Numbered from the stretch's first letter, positions 8,312-18,334 are shown. The stretch is DNA of 64,000 nucleotides from Streptomyces cylindrosporus (GCF_022698165.1 NZ_JALDAY010000002.1:868001-932000), one strand, 5' to 3'. Made by a program: numbers and translations. The notes: a model not told the origin generated them from the sequence alone.

Positions 8312-10825
8312 ATGACCAGCGGCTTCAGCGGACCCGAGGGCTACGACCCCTTCGGTGAATTCCTCGCTCGTTTCTTCGGCGGACCGCGCCCCGGCCCGCG
8401 GCAGATAGACATCGGACGGCTGCTCAGTCAGCCGGCCCGGGAACTGGTGCGCGGCGCCGCCCAGTACGCCGCCGAGCACGGCAGTCGCGACCTCGACACC
8501 CAGCATCTGCTGCGGGCCGCCCTGACGAGCGAGCCGACCCGGAGTCTGCTCAGCCGCGCCGGCGCGGACCCCGACTCCCTGGCGTCGGAGATCGACGAGC
8601 GCTCCGGCCCGGTCCAGCACACGCCCGAGGAGGCGCCGCCGCCCACCTCGCTCTCGCTCACCCCGGCCGTCAAGCGCGCCCTGCTGGACGCGCACGACCT
8701 GGCGCGGGCGAGCGGCGCGGGCTACATCGGCCCCGAACACGTCCTCAGCGCCCTGGCCGCAAACCCCGACTCGGCCGCCGGGCACATCCTGAACTCGGCC
8801 CGCTTCGCGCCCACCGGCCCGCCCGAGGCCCCGGACACCGCGCCGGGCGGCCGTACCGAGCAGGCCCGCGCCACGGGCACGCCCACGCTCGACAAGTACG
8901 GCCGTGATCTCACCGACCTGGCCCGGCAGGGCCGTATCGACCCGGTGATCGGGCGGGACGACGAGATCGAGCAGACCATCGAGGTGCTCTCCCGCCGCGG
9001 CAAGAACAACCCGGTGCTGATCGGGGACGCGGGCGTCGGCAAGACCGCGATCGTGGAGGGGCTGGCCCAGCGGATCGCCGACGGGGACGTGCCCGACGTG
9101 CTGACCGGGCGGCGCGTGGTGGCCCTCGACCTGACCGGTGTGGTCGCGGGCACCCGCTACCGCGGCGACTTCGAGGAGCGGCTCAACAACATCGTCGGCG
9201 AGATCCGCGCCCACTCCGACCAACTCATCGTCTTCATCGACGAGTTGCACACCGTCGTCGGCGCCGGCGGAGGCGGTGAGGGCGGTGCGATGGACGCCGG
9301 GAACATCCTCAAGCCGGCGCTGGCCCGCGGCGAGCTGCACATCGTCGGCGCCACCACGCTGGAGGAGTTCCGCCGGATCGAGAAGGACGCGGCACTCGCC
9401 CGCCGCTTCCAGCCGATCCTCGTGCCCGAACCGTCCGTCGCCGACACCATCGAGATCCTGCGCGGCCTGCGCGACCGTTACGAGGCCCACCACCAGGTCC
9501 GCTACACCGATGAGGCGCTGGTCGCCGCCGTCGAGCTGTCCGACCGCTATCTCACCGACCGCCGCCTGCCCGACAAGGCCATCGACCTGATCGACCAGGC
9601 GGGTGCCCGGGTACGGCTGCGGGCGCGGACCAAGGGCACGGACGTACGGGCCATGGAGCGCGAGATCGGACAGCTGACCTGCGACAAGGACCAGGCGGTC
9701 GCGGACGAGCAGTACGAGCGGGCCACCCAACTCCGTGATCAGATCGCCGAGTTGAAGCAGCGCATCAGCGAGGCCGGCGGGGAGGACAAGGCCGACGAGG
9801 GCCAGGATCTCGCGGTCACCGCCGAGGCGATCGCCGAGGTGGTCTCACGGCAGACCGGCATCCCGGTCGCCAGCCTCACCCAGGAGGAGAAGGAGAAGCT
9901 GCTCGGCCTGGAGGAGCACCTCCACGAGCGGGTCGTAGGGCAGGACGAGGCCGTGAGCGTGGTCTCCGAGGCGGTCCTGCGCTCCCGCGCCGGACTCTCC
10001 AGCCCCGACCGGCCGATCGGCAGCTTCCTCTTCCTGGGCCCGACCGGCGTGGGCAAGACGGAGCTGGCCCGCGCGCTTGCCGAGGCCCTGTTCGGCAGCG
10101 AGGAGCGCATGGTCCGCCTGGACATGAGCGAGTACCAGGAACGGCACACCGTCAGCCGCCTGGTCGGCGCCCCGCCCGGGTACGTCGGCCACGAGGAGGC
10201 GGGCCAGCTCACCGAGGTCGTGCGCCGGCACCCGTACTCGCTGCTCCTGCTGGACGAGGTCGAGAAGGCGCACCCGGACGTCTTCAACATCCTCCTCCAG
10301 GTCCTGGACGACGGCCGCCTGACCGACTCCCAGGGCCGCACGGTCGACTTCACCAACACGGTGATCGTCATGACCAGCAACCTCGGTTCGGAGGCGATCA
10401 CCCGCCGGGGCGCGGGCATCGGCTTCGGCGCGGGCGGCACGGACGCGGACGAGGAGGCCCGCCGCGAGCAGATCCTCCGGCCGCTGCGGGACCACTTCCG
10501 CCCGGAGTTCCTGAACCGCATCGACGAGATCGTGGTCTTCCGCCAGCTGACGACGGATCAACTGCGGCAGATCACCGACCTGCTGCTGGAGAAGACCCGG
10601 CGGCTGCTGCACGCCCAGGGCATCACGGTCGACTTCACGGACGCGGCGGTGGACTGGCTGGCCGAGCGAGGCTTCCAGCCCGAGTACGGGGCGCGCCCCC
10701 TGCGCCGCACCATCCAGCGGGAGGTGGACAACCGACTGTCCCGGCAGCTGCTGGACGGCACGATCGCGGAGGGCGGCACGGTGACGGTGGACGTGGAGGA
10801 AGGGCGCCTCGTCTTCAGGAAGTAG
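8312..10825 (+). CDS. Clp ATPase, divergent ClpC-type unfoldase
   Basis: The 837-residue HSP100 protein starts at ATG 8312 (GGGAAAG ribosome site). It has an N-domain with two Clp repeats (about residues 30-170), D1 with Walker A GDAGVGKT (from 238) and Walker B IVFIDELH, a short UVR-like middle segment ([19 protein letters not shown], about 470-490), and D2 with GPTGVGKT (from 576) and [11 protein letters not shown]. The short middle domain and a GIGFG loop, compatible with ClpP docking, argue for ClpC rather than ClpB. The N-terminus differs from canonical ClpC (no MFERFTDRARR-type start), so this is likely an accessory paralogue. No HspR- or CtsR-type box was recognised upstream. Confidence 0.88.
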   Translation: MTSGFSGPEGYDPFGEFLARFFGGPRPGPRQIDIGRLLSQPARELVRGAAQYAAEHGSRDLDTQHLLRAALTSEPTRSLLSRAGADPDSLASEIDERSGPVQHTPEEAPPPTSLSLTPAVKRALLDAHDLARASGAGYIGPEHVLSALAANPDSAAGHILNSARFAPTGPPEAPDTAPGGRTEQARATGTPTLDKYGRDLTDLARQGRIDPVIGRDDEIEQTIEVLSRRGKNNPVLIGDAGVGKTAIVEGLAQRIADGDVPDVLTGRRVVALDLTGVVAGTRYRGDFEERLNNIVGEIRAHSDQLIVFIDELHTVVGAGGGGEGGAMDAGNILKPALARGELHIVGATTLEEFRRIEKDAALARRFQPILVPEPSVADTIEILRGLRDRYEAHHQVRYTDEALVAAVELSDRYLTDRRLPDKAIDLIDQAGARVRLRARTKGTDVRAMEREIGQLTCDKDQAVADEQYERATQLRDQIAELKQRISEAGGEDKADEGQDLAVTAEAIAEVVSRQTGIPVASLTQEEKEKLLGLEEHLHERVVGQDEAVSVVSEAVLRSRAGLSSPDRPIGSFLFLGPTGVGKTELARALAEALFGSEERMVRLDMSEYQERHTVSRLVGAPPGYVGHEEAGQLTEVVRRHPYSLLLLDEVEKAHPDVFNILLQVLDDGRLTDSQGRTVDFTNTVIVMTSNLGSEAITRRGAGIGFGAGGTDADEEARREQILRPLRDHFRPEFLNRIDEIVVFRQLTTDQLRQITDLLLEKTRRLLHAQGITVDFTDAAVDWLAERGFQPEYGARPLRRTIQREVDNRLSRQLLDGTIAEGGTVTVDVEEGRLVFRK

Positions 10826-10858
10826 GGTTCACGGCTTCACGGAGTAGGGTTCACGGCT

Positions 10859-12658
10859 TCACGGCGTGGGGTTCACGACCATCGCCGAACCCCCGCCCCG
10901 CCGGACCGTCTCCGCCGCGGCCAGCCACTTCCCGTCCGGCAACCGCTGCACGCCGGTCGCCGCCCCGATCTCGGGGTTCAGCGAGAACGAGTGCCCGATG
11001 GCCTCCAGCTGAGTCCTCAAGTCGCTGTTGTACAGCCCGGGTTCGAGTTCAGTCTTGGCCGCGTTGCGCTGGCTGGCGCGCGGTGCGGCGATCGCGTCGA
11101 CCAGCGGCAGATGACGGTCGAGGAACTCGGTCAGCACCTGCAGCACGGTCGTGATGATGGTCGCCCCGCCCGGTGAACCGACGGCAACCACCGGCTTGTT
11201 GTGCTCGTCCAGGACGATCGTCGGCGAGATCGACGACCGGGGCCGCTTCCCGGGGCCCGGCAGGTTCGGGTCGTGCACGGCCGGGTTGGCCGGTGTGAAC
11301 GAGAAGTCCGTCAGCTCGTTGTTGAGCAGGAACCCGCGCCCGGGCACGGTGATCGCGCTGCCGCCGGTCTGCTCGATGGTCAGCGTGTAGGACACGACGT
11401 TGCCCCACTTGTCGGCGACCGTCAGATGCGTCGTGTTCTCGCCCTCGTAGGTCGTGGGAGCCGCCGTACCGCCCGACGCGCACGCCGCCGGGTTGCGCGG
11501 ATCGCCCGGCGCCACCGGGCTCGTCAGCACCGCGTCGTCCTTGATCAGGCAGGCCCGCGAGTCGGCGTACTTCTGCGACAGCAGTTCCTTCGTCGGTACG
11601 TCCTCGAAGGCGGGGTCCCCCACCCAGCGCCCCCGGTCCGCGAACGCGATCCGGCTCGCCTCGACGTAGTGGTGCAGGTACTGGACCTCGCTCGCCTTCG
11701 AAAGGTCGGTGTTCTCAAGGATGTTGAGCGCCTCGCCGACGGTCGTGCCACCCGAGGACGAAGGCGCGATGGAGTACACCTTCAGGCCGCGGTACCCGGT
11801 CTCGGTGGGCGCCTGGAGCTTGGCGCGGTAGGCCGCGAGGTCCGCGTCGGACAGCTTGCCGGGCCGGGCGTTCCAGCCCGAACCGGGGTCCACCGGCGGC
11901 TTGTTCACCGTGTTCACGATGTCGTCGCCGAGGTCGCCGCGGTAGATCGCGCCGACGCCCTTCTTGCCCAACTCCTCGTAGGTGCGGGCGAGATCGGGGT
12001 TCTTGAACGTCGAGCCCACCACCGGCAGCTGCCCGCCCGGCAGGAACAGCTTCGCCGTGTCCGGGAAGTACCGGAAGCGCGTCTCGTTCGACGCGGTCTG
12101 CGAGCGGAAGGTGTCGTCGACGGTGAAGCCGTCGCGGGCGATCCGCTCGGCCGGCTTCAGCACCGAACCGAGTCTCCTGCTCCCCCACTTGTCGAGGGCG
12201 GTCTGCCAGGTGGCGGGCGTGCCCGGGGTGCCGACGCTCAGCCCGCTGCTGACGGCGTCGGCGAAGGCGAGCGGCTTGCCGTTCTCCACGAACAGGTCGG
12301 AGTCGGCGGTCAGCGGCGCGGTCTCACGGCCGTCGATGGTGTGCACCGTACGGGACTTGGCGTCGTAGTAGACGAAGTAGCCGCCGCCTCCGATGCCGGA
12401 GGAGTACGGCTCGGTGACGCCGAGGGCCGCCGCTGTGGCGACGGCGGCGTCGACCGCGTTGCCGCCCTTCCTCAGCACCTCGATACCGGCGGCGGAGGCG
12501 TCCGCGTCGACGCTGGCGACCGCGCCGCCGTAGCCGACGGCGACCGGCACCTTCGCGGCGGCCGTACTCCCCGAGGACGGTGGCGCCGCCGCCCCCACCG
12601 AAACCACGGCGGCCGAGACCGCCAGGACCGACAGTTTCCGCGCGACAGGGCGACGCAT
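10859..12658 (-). CDS. ggt: gamma-glutamyltransferase, exported
   Basis: I infer 599 residues from ATG 12658, with GGAGG 6 bp upstream. A signal peptide is evident (MRRPVARKLSVLAVSAAVVS, then an Ala-rich cleavage region). The protein matches the Ntn-hydrolase gamma-glutamyltranspeptidase precursor: the substrate-binding segment GIGGGGYFVYYD, and the self-cleavage and nucleophile Thr in ENTTHLTVADKWGN (about residue 409), which starts the small subunit. PGRGFLLNNELTDF and the PRSSISPTI loop follow. It hydrolyses or transfers gamma-glutamyl groups from glutathione or other gamma-glutamyl compounds outside the cell. It is a single-gene unit divergent from the next gene. Confidence 0.92.
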   Translation of the reverse strand: MRRPVARKLSVLAVSAAVVSVGAAAPPSSGSTAAAKVPVAVGYGGAVASVDADASAAGIEVLRKGGNAVDAAVATAAALGVTEPYSSGIGGGGYFVYYDAKSRTVHTIDGRETAPLTADSDLFVENGKPLAFADAVSSGLSVGTPGTPATWQTALDKWGSRRLGSVLKPAERIARDGFTVDDTFRSQTASNETRFRYFPDTAKLFLPGGQLPVVGSTFKNPDLARTYEELGKKGVGAIYRGDLGDDIVNTVNKPPVDPGSGWNARPGKLSDADLAAYRAKLQAPTETGYRGLKVYSIAPSSSGGTTVGEALNILENTDLSKASEVQYLHHYVEASRIAFADRGRWVGDPAFEDVPTKELLSQKYADSRACLIKDDAVLTSPVAPGDPRNPAACASGGTAAPTTYEGENTTHLTVADKWGNVVSYTLTIEQTGGSAITVPGRGFLLNNELTDFSFTPANPAVHDPNLPGPGKRPRSSISPTIVLDEHNKPVVAVGSPGGATIITTVLQVLTEFLDRHLPLVDAIAAPRASQRNAAKTELEPGLYNSDLRTQLEAIGHSFSLNPEIGAATGVQRLPDGKWLAAAETVRRGGGSAMVVNPTP

Positions 12659-12802
12659 CCGTACCTCCAGTCCAGGACCGTCCGCGCAGCGTAACCAGAT
12701 CACCGGGGCCCCGACAGACCCAATCCGGGCAGCTGTCATACGAATGCCACAGATCGAACACCGGTACGTACCAGCCATCTCGGCCCGCTAGCATGCGCGC
12801 CC

Positions 12803-13561
12803 ATGAATGACGACGTGCGCAACATCGTCCTGGGCGTGGTCGCGGCCGGCCTCAGCGCCGCCCTCGGCTGGCTGGCCCGTACCTACCTGTGGAAGCGGAA
12901 GCTCCGCCGCAAGCAGGCGTTCTTCGGGCTGCCCGACAACTCCGAGTCGCTGCTCGTCGTCAACCGCGATGCCGGCAGCCCCGATCTCGCGGTGCACCGC
13001 TACGACGTGTTCGCGCTGCTGGAGCTGTCGGCGCTCATCAAGGACTGCGGTGCGCATGCCGAGGTGATCACCCAGGACGTGGCCCGGCAGGGATTCGGGG
13101 AGCGCACGGAGTTCTGTGTGGGCGGGCCGAGTTCCAACCGGCGCATGGCCGCCCATATGCACGCCATGCTGCCGGGGGTGCGGGTCAACAACGATCCGGA
13201 ATCGGGTCCGGACTGGCTGGCGTTCCAGATCGGCAGCGAGCGCTACCGCGTGGAGAAGGGCGTCTCCGAGCATGTGCTGCTGGCCCGACTCACGGCCGGA
13301 CAACCCGGCCTGTCCCGGCCGGTGTTCCTGTTCTGCGGTCAGACCGCGATCACCAACCAGGCAGCGACCCGCTATCTCGCCCGCAACCACGAGCGGCTGG
13401 CCCGCAAGTACGGCAACAACGGGTTCGTGCTGCTGTTGAAGGTGGTCAACTCGCAGGCGTACGGCCCGGACGTCGCCGAGCTGGTCGCGGACGTGACGCG
13501 GGCGGCACAGGCCCCGCTGCCGACGCCCGCGGCTCCGCGCAACTCCCACCGCTCGTCCTGA
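12803..13561 (+). CDS. membrane-anchored conserved hypothetical protein
   Basis: The 252-residue protein begins with one predicted transmembrane helix (NIVLGVVAAGLSAALGWLA, about residues 7-25) followed by a basic stop-transfer (KRKLRRK), so the rest is probably cytosolic. The soluble part alternates beta and alpha segments (ESLLVVNRDAGSPDLAVHRY, RPVFLFCGQTAITNQA), suggesting a Rossmann-like or nucleotide-binding fold, but no catalytic motif is recognised. A TAGCAT -10-like hexamer lies 9 bp before the ATG, so the leader may be very short. The function is unknown. Confidence 0.7.
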   Translation: MNDDVRNIVLGVVAAGLSAALGWLARTYLWKRKLRRKQAFFGLPDNSESLLVVNRDAGSPDLAVHRYDVFALLELSALIKDCGAHAEVITQDVARQGFGERTEFCVGGPSSNRRMAAHMHAMLPGVRVNNDPESGPDWLAFQIGSERYRVEKGVSEHVLLARLTAGQPGLSRPVFLFCGQTAITNQAATRYLARNHERLARKYGNNGFVLLLKVVNSQAYGPDVAELVADVTRAAQAPLPTPAAPRNSHRSS

Positions 13562-13598
13562 ATTCATTCACACGACAACAATCGTTACTGGCACGTAA

Positions 13599-13624
13599 CT
13601 TACCGACGGGTTACTTGCGGTAAG
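13599..13624. promoter_or_regulatory. inverted repeat upstream of the CocE-type hydrolase
   Basis: CTTACCG (13599-13605) and CGGTAAG (13618-13624) form a perfect 7-bp inverted repeat with a 12-bp spacer. Related GTAAC/GTTAC/GTTACC elements surround it between 13583 and 13637, in an otherwise non-coding 116-bp gap. It is a plausible repressor site for the downstream gene; the regulator is unknown. Confidence 0.4.
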
Positions 13625-13677
13625 CGGTCGCGGTTACCGTCTGGTCACTTTGCACTTACACGAGTGAGGAGTGGCCC

Positions 13678-15243
13678 GTGGGACTCCAGCGCAAGGCCCT
13701 GCGTACGACCGCCGTGGGCGCCGTGTCCGCGACCCTGATCGCCGGTGGCGCCTTCGGACTCACCCCCGCCGCCCAGGCGGCCGACGCCGTCCGCTTCGTC
13801 GACATCTCCGGCGACGGCGGCACCGTCCTCAAGGCGAACGTCGTCACGCCCGCGGGCGCCGACGGCACCCGGCACTACCCGCTGCTCGTGCTCCCCACGA
13901 GCTGGGGCCTGCCCCAGGTCGAGTACCTCGCACAGGCCCGGAAGCTCGCCGACTCCGGCTATGTCGTGGTCAGTTACAACGTCCGCGGCTTCTGGCAGTC
14001 CGGCGGGGAGATAGAAGTGGCGGGACCTCCCGACATAGCCGACGCCTCCAAGGTCATCGACTGGGCGCTTGCCAACACCCCCGCGGACTCGCGGCACATC
14101 GGCATGGCGGGCGTCTCGTACGGCGCCGGCATCAGCCTGCTCGCGGCAGCGCACGACAAGCGGATCAAGGCGGTCGCCTCGCTCAGCGGCTGGGCCGACC
14201 TGATCGACTCGATCTACTCCGGCCGCACCCAGCACGTCCAGGCGGCCGCGCTGCTGGACGGCGCGAGCCTGGTCACCGGCCGCCAGAGCGCCGAGATCCG
14301 GCAGATCTTCGACGACTTCTACGCCTCCAACCTGTCCAAGGAACAGGACATGATCAATTGGGGGAAGAAACGTTCGGCCGCAACATACGTGGACCAACTC
14401 AACAAGAACGGCGCCGCGGTCATGATGGCCAACGCGTGGGGCGACACGGTCTTCCCGCCCAACCAGTACGCGGACTTCTACGAGAAGCTGACGGGCCCGA
14501 AGAGACTGGAGTTCCGGCCCGGAGACCACGCGACCGCGGAGCTGACCGGCCTGTTCGGGCTGCCCAACGACGTGTGGACGGACACCGAGCGCTGGTTCGA
14601 CCACTACCTCAAGGGCGCGGACAACGGCATCGACCGCGAGCAGCCCGTCCAGCTCAAGTCCCGTTCCACCGGCGGCTACGAGGGCTACCCGGACTGGAAG
14701 TCGGTGGGCGCGATCCGCACGAAGCTCGCCCTTGCCGGCACGACCACGATCCACGCCAACGTCGACTCCGGCGCGGACGGCGGGATCGTCTTCCTGTCCA
14801 GCATCCTCGACCAGGTGGCCCAGCTGCCCCCGGTCGCCTCGATCCCCCTGCTCCCCCGCCGCTGGGCCGCCGTGTGGCAGTCGGAGAAGTACGCCACGGC
14901 CCAACAGGTGCGCGGCACCGCGAAGTTGCACACGACGCTCACTCCTACCAAGGAGAGCGGCACCCTCGTCGCCTACCTGTACGACGTGGGGCCGCTCGGC
15001 CTCGGCAAGCTGGTCAGCAACGCGCCGTACACCTTCCACGGGCGTACGCCCGGAAAGCCGTTCGACGTCGACCTGGAGCTGTACTCCACGGCCTACGACG
15101 TCCCGGCAGGGCACCGACTCGCCCTGGTCGTCGACACGGTCGACCCGCTCTACATCGAGCACAACCCGTCCGGCGCGCAGCTGACCTTCTCCTCGCCGGC
15201 GGACGACCCGTCGTACGTGTCGGTTCCGCTGCGCGAGCAGTGA
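13678..15243 (+). CDS. secreted CocE/NonD family (X-Pro dipeptidyl-peptidase-like) hydrolase
   Basis: The 521-residue protein starts with GTG 13678 after a GAGGAG site. A Sec signal peptide is evident (MGLQRKALRTTAVGAVSATL, cleavage probably after AAQAADA, about residue 36). The alpha/beta-hydrolase core contains the nucleophile elbow GVSYGAG (Ser about 144), the NVRGFWQSGG segment typical of S15/CocE enzymes, and a C-terminal jelly-roll-like region (about 340-515) ending in a GHRLALVVDTVDPLY-type segment. The family hydrolyses X-Pro peptides or esters; this substrate is unknown. It is a single-gene transcription unit. Confidence 0.85.
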   Translation: MGLQRKALRTTAVGAVSATLIAGGAFGLTPAAQAADAVRFVDISGDGGTVLKANVVTPAGADGTRHYPLLVLPTSWGLPQVEYLAQARKLADSGYVVVSYNVRGFWQSGGEIEVAGPPDIADASKVIDWALANTPADSRHIGMAGVSYGAGISLLAAAHDKRIKAVASLSGWADLIDSIYSGRTQHVQAAALLDGASLVTGRQSAEIRQIFDDFYASNLSKEQDMINWGKKRSAATYVDQLNKNGAAVMMANAWGDTVFPPNQYADFYEKLTGPKRLEFRPGDHATAELTGLFGLPNDVWTDTERWFDHYLKGADNGIDREQPVQLKSRSTGGYEGYPDWKSVGAIRTKLALAGTTTIHANVDSGADGGIVFLSSILDQVAQLPPVASIPLLPRRWAAVWQSEKYATAQQVRGTAKLHTTLTPTKESGTLVAYLYDVGPLGLGKLVSNAPYTFHGRTPGKPFDVDLELYSTAYDVPAGHRLALVVDTVDPLYIEHNPSGAQLTFSSPADDPSYVSVPLREQ

Positions 15244-15329
15244 TCTCCGGCTGCCGCCGGGCGGGTACGGCTCTGTGACCGTCGCCCCCTACTGCCTCGG
15301 GGCCGTAGGGGGTACCCCGCTCCCCCCGC

Positions 15330-15748
<419 letters not shown>

Positions 15749-15884
15749 ACGCAGCCCTACTCACTCTCAGCTGTGTCGTGGTTGCCGCAAACTATCCAGA
15801 CAAGACTGGAGTTAATACACGACACGCACTTTTCGGGCATTAGCCGTATTTACGCCGAACCATCAGTCACACAAGGCCCACCGG

Positions 15885-16292
15885 TCACGCCTCCGCGACC
15901 TCGGCGTACAGCTGCGAGAGCTCGGGCACCCCGCTCTCGGCCCACTCGTGGCCGGAGGTCACGACGTCGAACTCGCGGCCCGAGGCGAGCTTCACGACGG
16001 GCTGGCCGTCCGGCCAGATCTCCCAGACAGCGCCCGGCACAGTGCGCACGATCACGGTGCCGAGATACAGGCCGGCGTCATTGCCCAGCCAGTGCACGAC
16101 CTCCTCGTCGCCGCGCCAGCGCGGCAGCAGCTGGTCGAGCGCCTCCAACGAGGCGGCCGTGTCGTCGAGTTGGACGCCGTCGCGGCCGGCCTGTGAGCGC
16201 AGCAGCTCGCACTCGGAGAGGAGTTCGGCGATGCCCTCCGCGTCACGCACCGGGGGGCTGTCGCGACGCCTGCCGAGGAAAGGGATGTTCAT
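15885..16292 (-). CDS. DUF6278 family protein
   Basis: I infer 135 residues from ATG 16292 (MNIPFLGRRRDSPPVRDAEG). The sequence (IAELLSECELLRSQ, LEALDQLLPRWR, WLGNDAGLYLGTVIVRTVPG, ELSQLYAEVAEA) matches what I remember of the actinobacterial DUF6278 family. It is a small acidic cytosolic protein with no transmembrane segment; its function is unknown. It is divergent from the radical SAM operon, with starts 92 bp apart, so promoters may share the gap. Confidence 0.7.
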   Translation of the reverse strand: MNIPFLGRRRDSPPVRDAEGIAELLSECELLRSQAGRDGVQLDDTAASLEALDQLLPRWRGDEEVVHWLGNDAGLYLGTVIVRTVPGAVWEIWPDGQPVVKLASGREFDVVTSGHEWAESGVPELSQLYAEVAEA

Positions 16293-16345
16293 ACCTTCAG
16301 CCTCGCATCGACCACCGCCCTCGCACCACAGGCGCGCGCAAGCCC

Positions 16346-16374
16346 TTGCCAAGGTTATTCACCTTCCGTAGAGT
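16346..16374 (+). promoter_or_regulatory. promoter of the radical SAM peptide operon
   Basis: TTGCCA (16346-16351), a 17-bp spacer and TAGAGT (16369-16374) fit the Streptomyces vegetative consensus well. Transcription would start near 16381, leaving about 4 nt before the ATG at 16385. No ribosome site is visible, so the operon's first gene may be translated leaderless. Confidence 0.65.
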
Positions 16375-16384
16375 TCATCGGGTC

Positions 16385-17740
16385 ATGAGTTCAACGTCTG
16401 TTGACTTCGACGCGGAGAGGCAGGGACTCGTGCAGAAGATCCCCTTCCAGGTGAACGAGGGCGGGCTCGTCGCACTGCTGCCGAACGGGCACGTCGAGTT
16501 CCTCGCCGCTTCGGCGCGGGAGCTGATCGTCCGCCACAACTCCGGACTGCCGGTGTCCGCCGAGGAGTTGATGACGTACGCGGTCACGGACCCGCTGGTG
16601 ACGCTGGACCGCTTCCATCTGCCGGCGCCTGCGATCGCGTTCGTCGAGACCACGAACCTGTGCAATCTGCGCTGCAAGCACTGCTACGCGGACTCCGCGC
16701 TCAAGCGGCCGGACGAGTTGTCCACCCCGGCGATCAAGGCGCTGCTCGACGACTTCGCCGAACTGGGCGTGTTGCAGGTGTTCCTGACGGGTGGTGAGAT
16801 CTTCTCGCACCGGGACGCGGTCGAGATCGTCCGGCATGCCCGCAGCAAGCCGTTCAGCACGCAGATCTTCACCAACGGGCTGCTGGTGACCGAGGAGCGG
16901 CTCGCGGCGATCCCGCCGGGACAGTCGTTCTTCATCAGCTTCGACACGGCCGACCCGGAGCGGACGGTGCGCGGCCGGATGGACTTCCCCAAGCTGGAGC
17001 GCGCGTTCGAGGCGATGCGCCGGCACGGGCATGTGTTCCGTACGGCGATCTCGGTGCACCGGGGCAACATCCGGGACGCCGAGGAGATCTTCGACTGGTG
17101 CGCCGAGCGCGGGTATCCGCGGCCGCAGTGGCTGGAGACGCATCCGGTGGGCCGGGCGCTGCTGCACCCGGACATGCTGCTGCGGCCCGAGGACGTGGAC
17201 GAGGTCTTCGAGGTGTACCGGCGCTGCATGGAGCGGTACTCCAGCGCGCCGGGCGACATGGCCGCGGAGGCGGCGGAGAGCGCCGGGCAGCCTGCGCCGC
17301 GGGCGGCCGACGAGATCCGCGGGGTGGACACGATCCAGTTCTGCCAGCGGCTGGAGCGGGCGGTTGGGCAGGAGAAGTGCGGGCGTTCGGTCGTCTACGT
17401 CAACAGCCGCGGCGACGTGTACCCGTGCAGCAACTGCATGTCGGGCCAGCTCTACCGGGCCGGGAACATCACCCGGCGGCCGTTCGCGGAGATCTGGGAG
17501 TCGGGGTTCGACGAGTTCCGGGACTTCCGCTTCGAGGACCACTCGGTGTGCGGGAGCTGCCCGGTGGCGCGGGAGGACATCTGGTGCCAGTTCCGGTGCC
17601 CGCCGCTGGCCCGCAACCTCACCGGTGACCCGAGGGGCTGCGGCGCGACCGAGTACCTCCAGGAGTTCATGCTGCGCGCCGGCCGCTACTGGCGCGAGCG
17701 CAAGCGGAAGGACGTACGCCTGACGCTCACCCCACGTTAG
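16385..17740 (+). CDS. radical SAM/SPASM peptide-modifying enzyme
   Basis: In this 451-residue protein the radical SAM cluster motif is CNLRCKHC (Cys93, 97, 100), followed by a TGGE SAM-binding segment (LTGGEIF). The C-terminal SPASM region carries nine cysteines (320, 332, 348, 351, 389, 392, 401, 405, 419), enough for two auxiliary 4Fe-4S clusters. The N-terminal ~80 residues (FQVNEGGLVALLPNGHVEFL) could be a peptide-recognition segment like those of PqqE/MftC-type maturases. It begins an operon whose second gene encodes a small peptide, the likely substrate. It has a strong promoter (16346-16374). The reaction, for example a C-C or C-X crosslink, cannot be read from sequence. Confidence 0.85.
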   Translation: MSSTSVDFDAERQGLVQKIPFQVNEGGLVALLPNGHVEFLAASARELIVRHNSGLPVSAEELMTYAVTDPLVTLDRFHLPAPAIAFVETTNLCNLRCKHCYADSALKRPDELSTPAIKALLDDFAELGVLQVFLTGGEIFSHRDAVEIVRHARSKPFSTQIFTNGLLVTEERLAAIPPGQSFFISFDTADPERTVRGRMDFPKLERAFEAMRRHGHVFRTAISVHRGNIRDAEEIFDWCAERGYPRPQWLETHPVGRALLHPDMLLRPEDVDEVFEVYRRCMERYSSAPGDMAAEAAESAGQPAPRAADEIRGVDTIQFCQRLERAVGQEKCGRSVVYVNSRGDVYPCSNCMSGQLYRAGNITRRPFAEIWESGFDEFRDFRFEDHSVCGSCPVAREDIWCQFRCPPLARNLTGDPRGCGATEYLQEFMLRAGRYWRERKRKDVRLTLTPR

Positions 17741-17811
17741 CGCTCCGCTGGATGTGCGGCGGTGTGTCGTGGCTCGTCTGCGGCACCGTCGTGGCTGGTC
17801 GCGCAGTTCCC

Positions 17812-17830
17812 CGCGCCCCTTTGGGGCGCG
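17812..17830. terminator. Streptomyces intergenic hairpin repeat
   Basis: CGCGCCCC-TTT-GGGGCGCG is a perfect 8-bp stem with a 3-nt loop. It sits within GGTCGCGCAGTTCCCCGCGC-type sequence that I recognise as an abundant Streptomyces intergenic repeat. It lies between the radical SAM gene and the small peptide gene and may act as a partial terminator or mRNA 3'-end stabiliser. Confidence 0.65.
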
Positions 17831-17984
17831 GACGAACCGCAGCCGACTTCGCCCCGCCCGCTCAGGCGCCGTCCCACGCCCGGCGAACCGGCCGGGCCCC
17901 ATCGCCCCCGCTCCCGACGACGTGAGCGGGCCCCCACCCGGGTGGCGGCGCAGGCCGTCGCCCCTCAGTGAAGGGAACAACGTC

Positions 17985-18143
17985 ATGCCGGAAGAGAAGA
18001 AGGTCATCCGCATCCACCTGGAGCCGGGGCAGGAGGGCGTTACCCTGAGCGCCGTCGGCGCCGCCTCCGCCACCGCGCCCGCCGAGACGCTCGTGGAGGC
18101 CACCAACATCACCGAGGCCACGGTCATCGAGGTCGAGGTCTGA
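17985..18143 (+). CDS. candidate RiPP precursor peptide
   Basis: The 52-residue peptide has an AAGGGA ribosome site about 9 bp before its ATG. The N-terminal half is charged (MPEEKKVIRIHLEPGQEG), like a leader. The C-terminal half is a Thr/Ala/Val/Ile/Glu-rich core (LVEATNITEATVIEVEV) with no Cys, Trp, Tyr, Phe or Lys, which excludes sactipeptide, lanthipeptide-thioether and Trp/Tyr-crosslink chemistry. Beta-branched residues alternate with Glu near the end. It lies between two radical SAM genes. The alternative is a small accessory protein, but position, size, good ribosome site and flanking hairpins favour a substrate peptide. Confidence 0.65.
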   Translation: MPEEKKVIRIHLEPGQEGVTLSAVGAASATAPAETLVEATNITEATVIEVEV

Positions 18144-18187
18144 CCCACGCCCGTGCCGACAGGAACCGGAGCGGAGCAACACCTCCA

Positions 18188-18209
18188 GGGCCCGTAGAGG
18201 GACGGGCCC
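18188..18209 (+). terminator. hairpin 1 after the peptide gene
   Basis: GGGCCCGT (18188-18195), loop AGAGGG, and ACGGGCCC (18202-18209) form a perfect 8-bp stem 45 bp after the peptide stop. With the second hairpin it probably attenuates read-through or protects the peptide mRNA, giving more precursor than enzyme. Confidence 0.55.
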
Positions 18210-18265
18210 GAGGAGTGCGCGGTCTGCACGAGCCCCCGGATGAGGCGAGCAGAGCGCCGCACGGT

Positions 18266-18296
18266 CTTCCCGGCCCGTGAGGGACGGGCCGGGAAG
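18266..18296 (+). terminator. hairpin 2 before the HemN-like gene
   Basis: CTTCCCGGCCCGT (18266-18278) and ACGGGCCGGGAAG (18284-18296) form a perfect 13-bp stem with the loop GAGGG. It shares the GGCCCGT stem and GAGGG loop core with hairpin 1, so the two may be related by duplication. It lies 39 bp upstream of the next start codon. Confidence 0.6.
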
Positions 18297-18334
18297 GGCC
18301 GGGTCCGAACCAGGTGTGAGGAGACGAGGTCGCG

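Noticed and set aside
8312..10825. ClpC-type gene as self-resistance for the PKS product (some chlorinated pyrroles target Clp proteases)
   Set aside because: It lies about 18 kb from the cluster among ordinary chromosomal genes, with no shared promoter motif.
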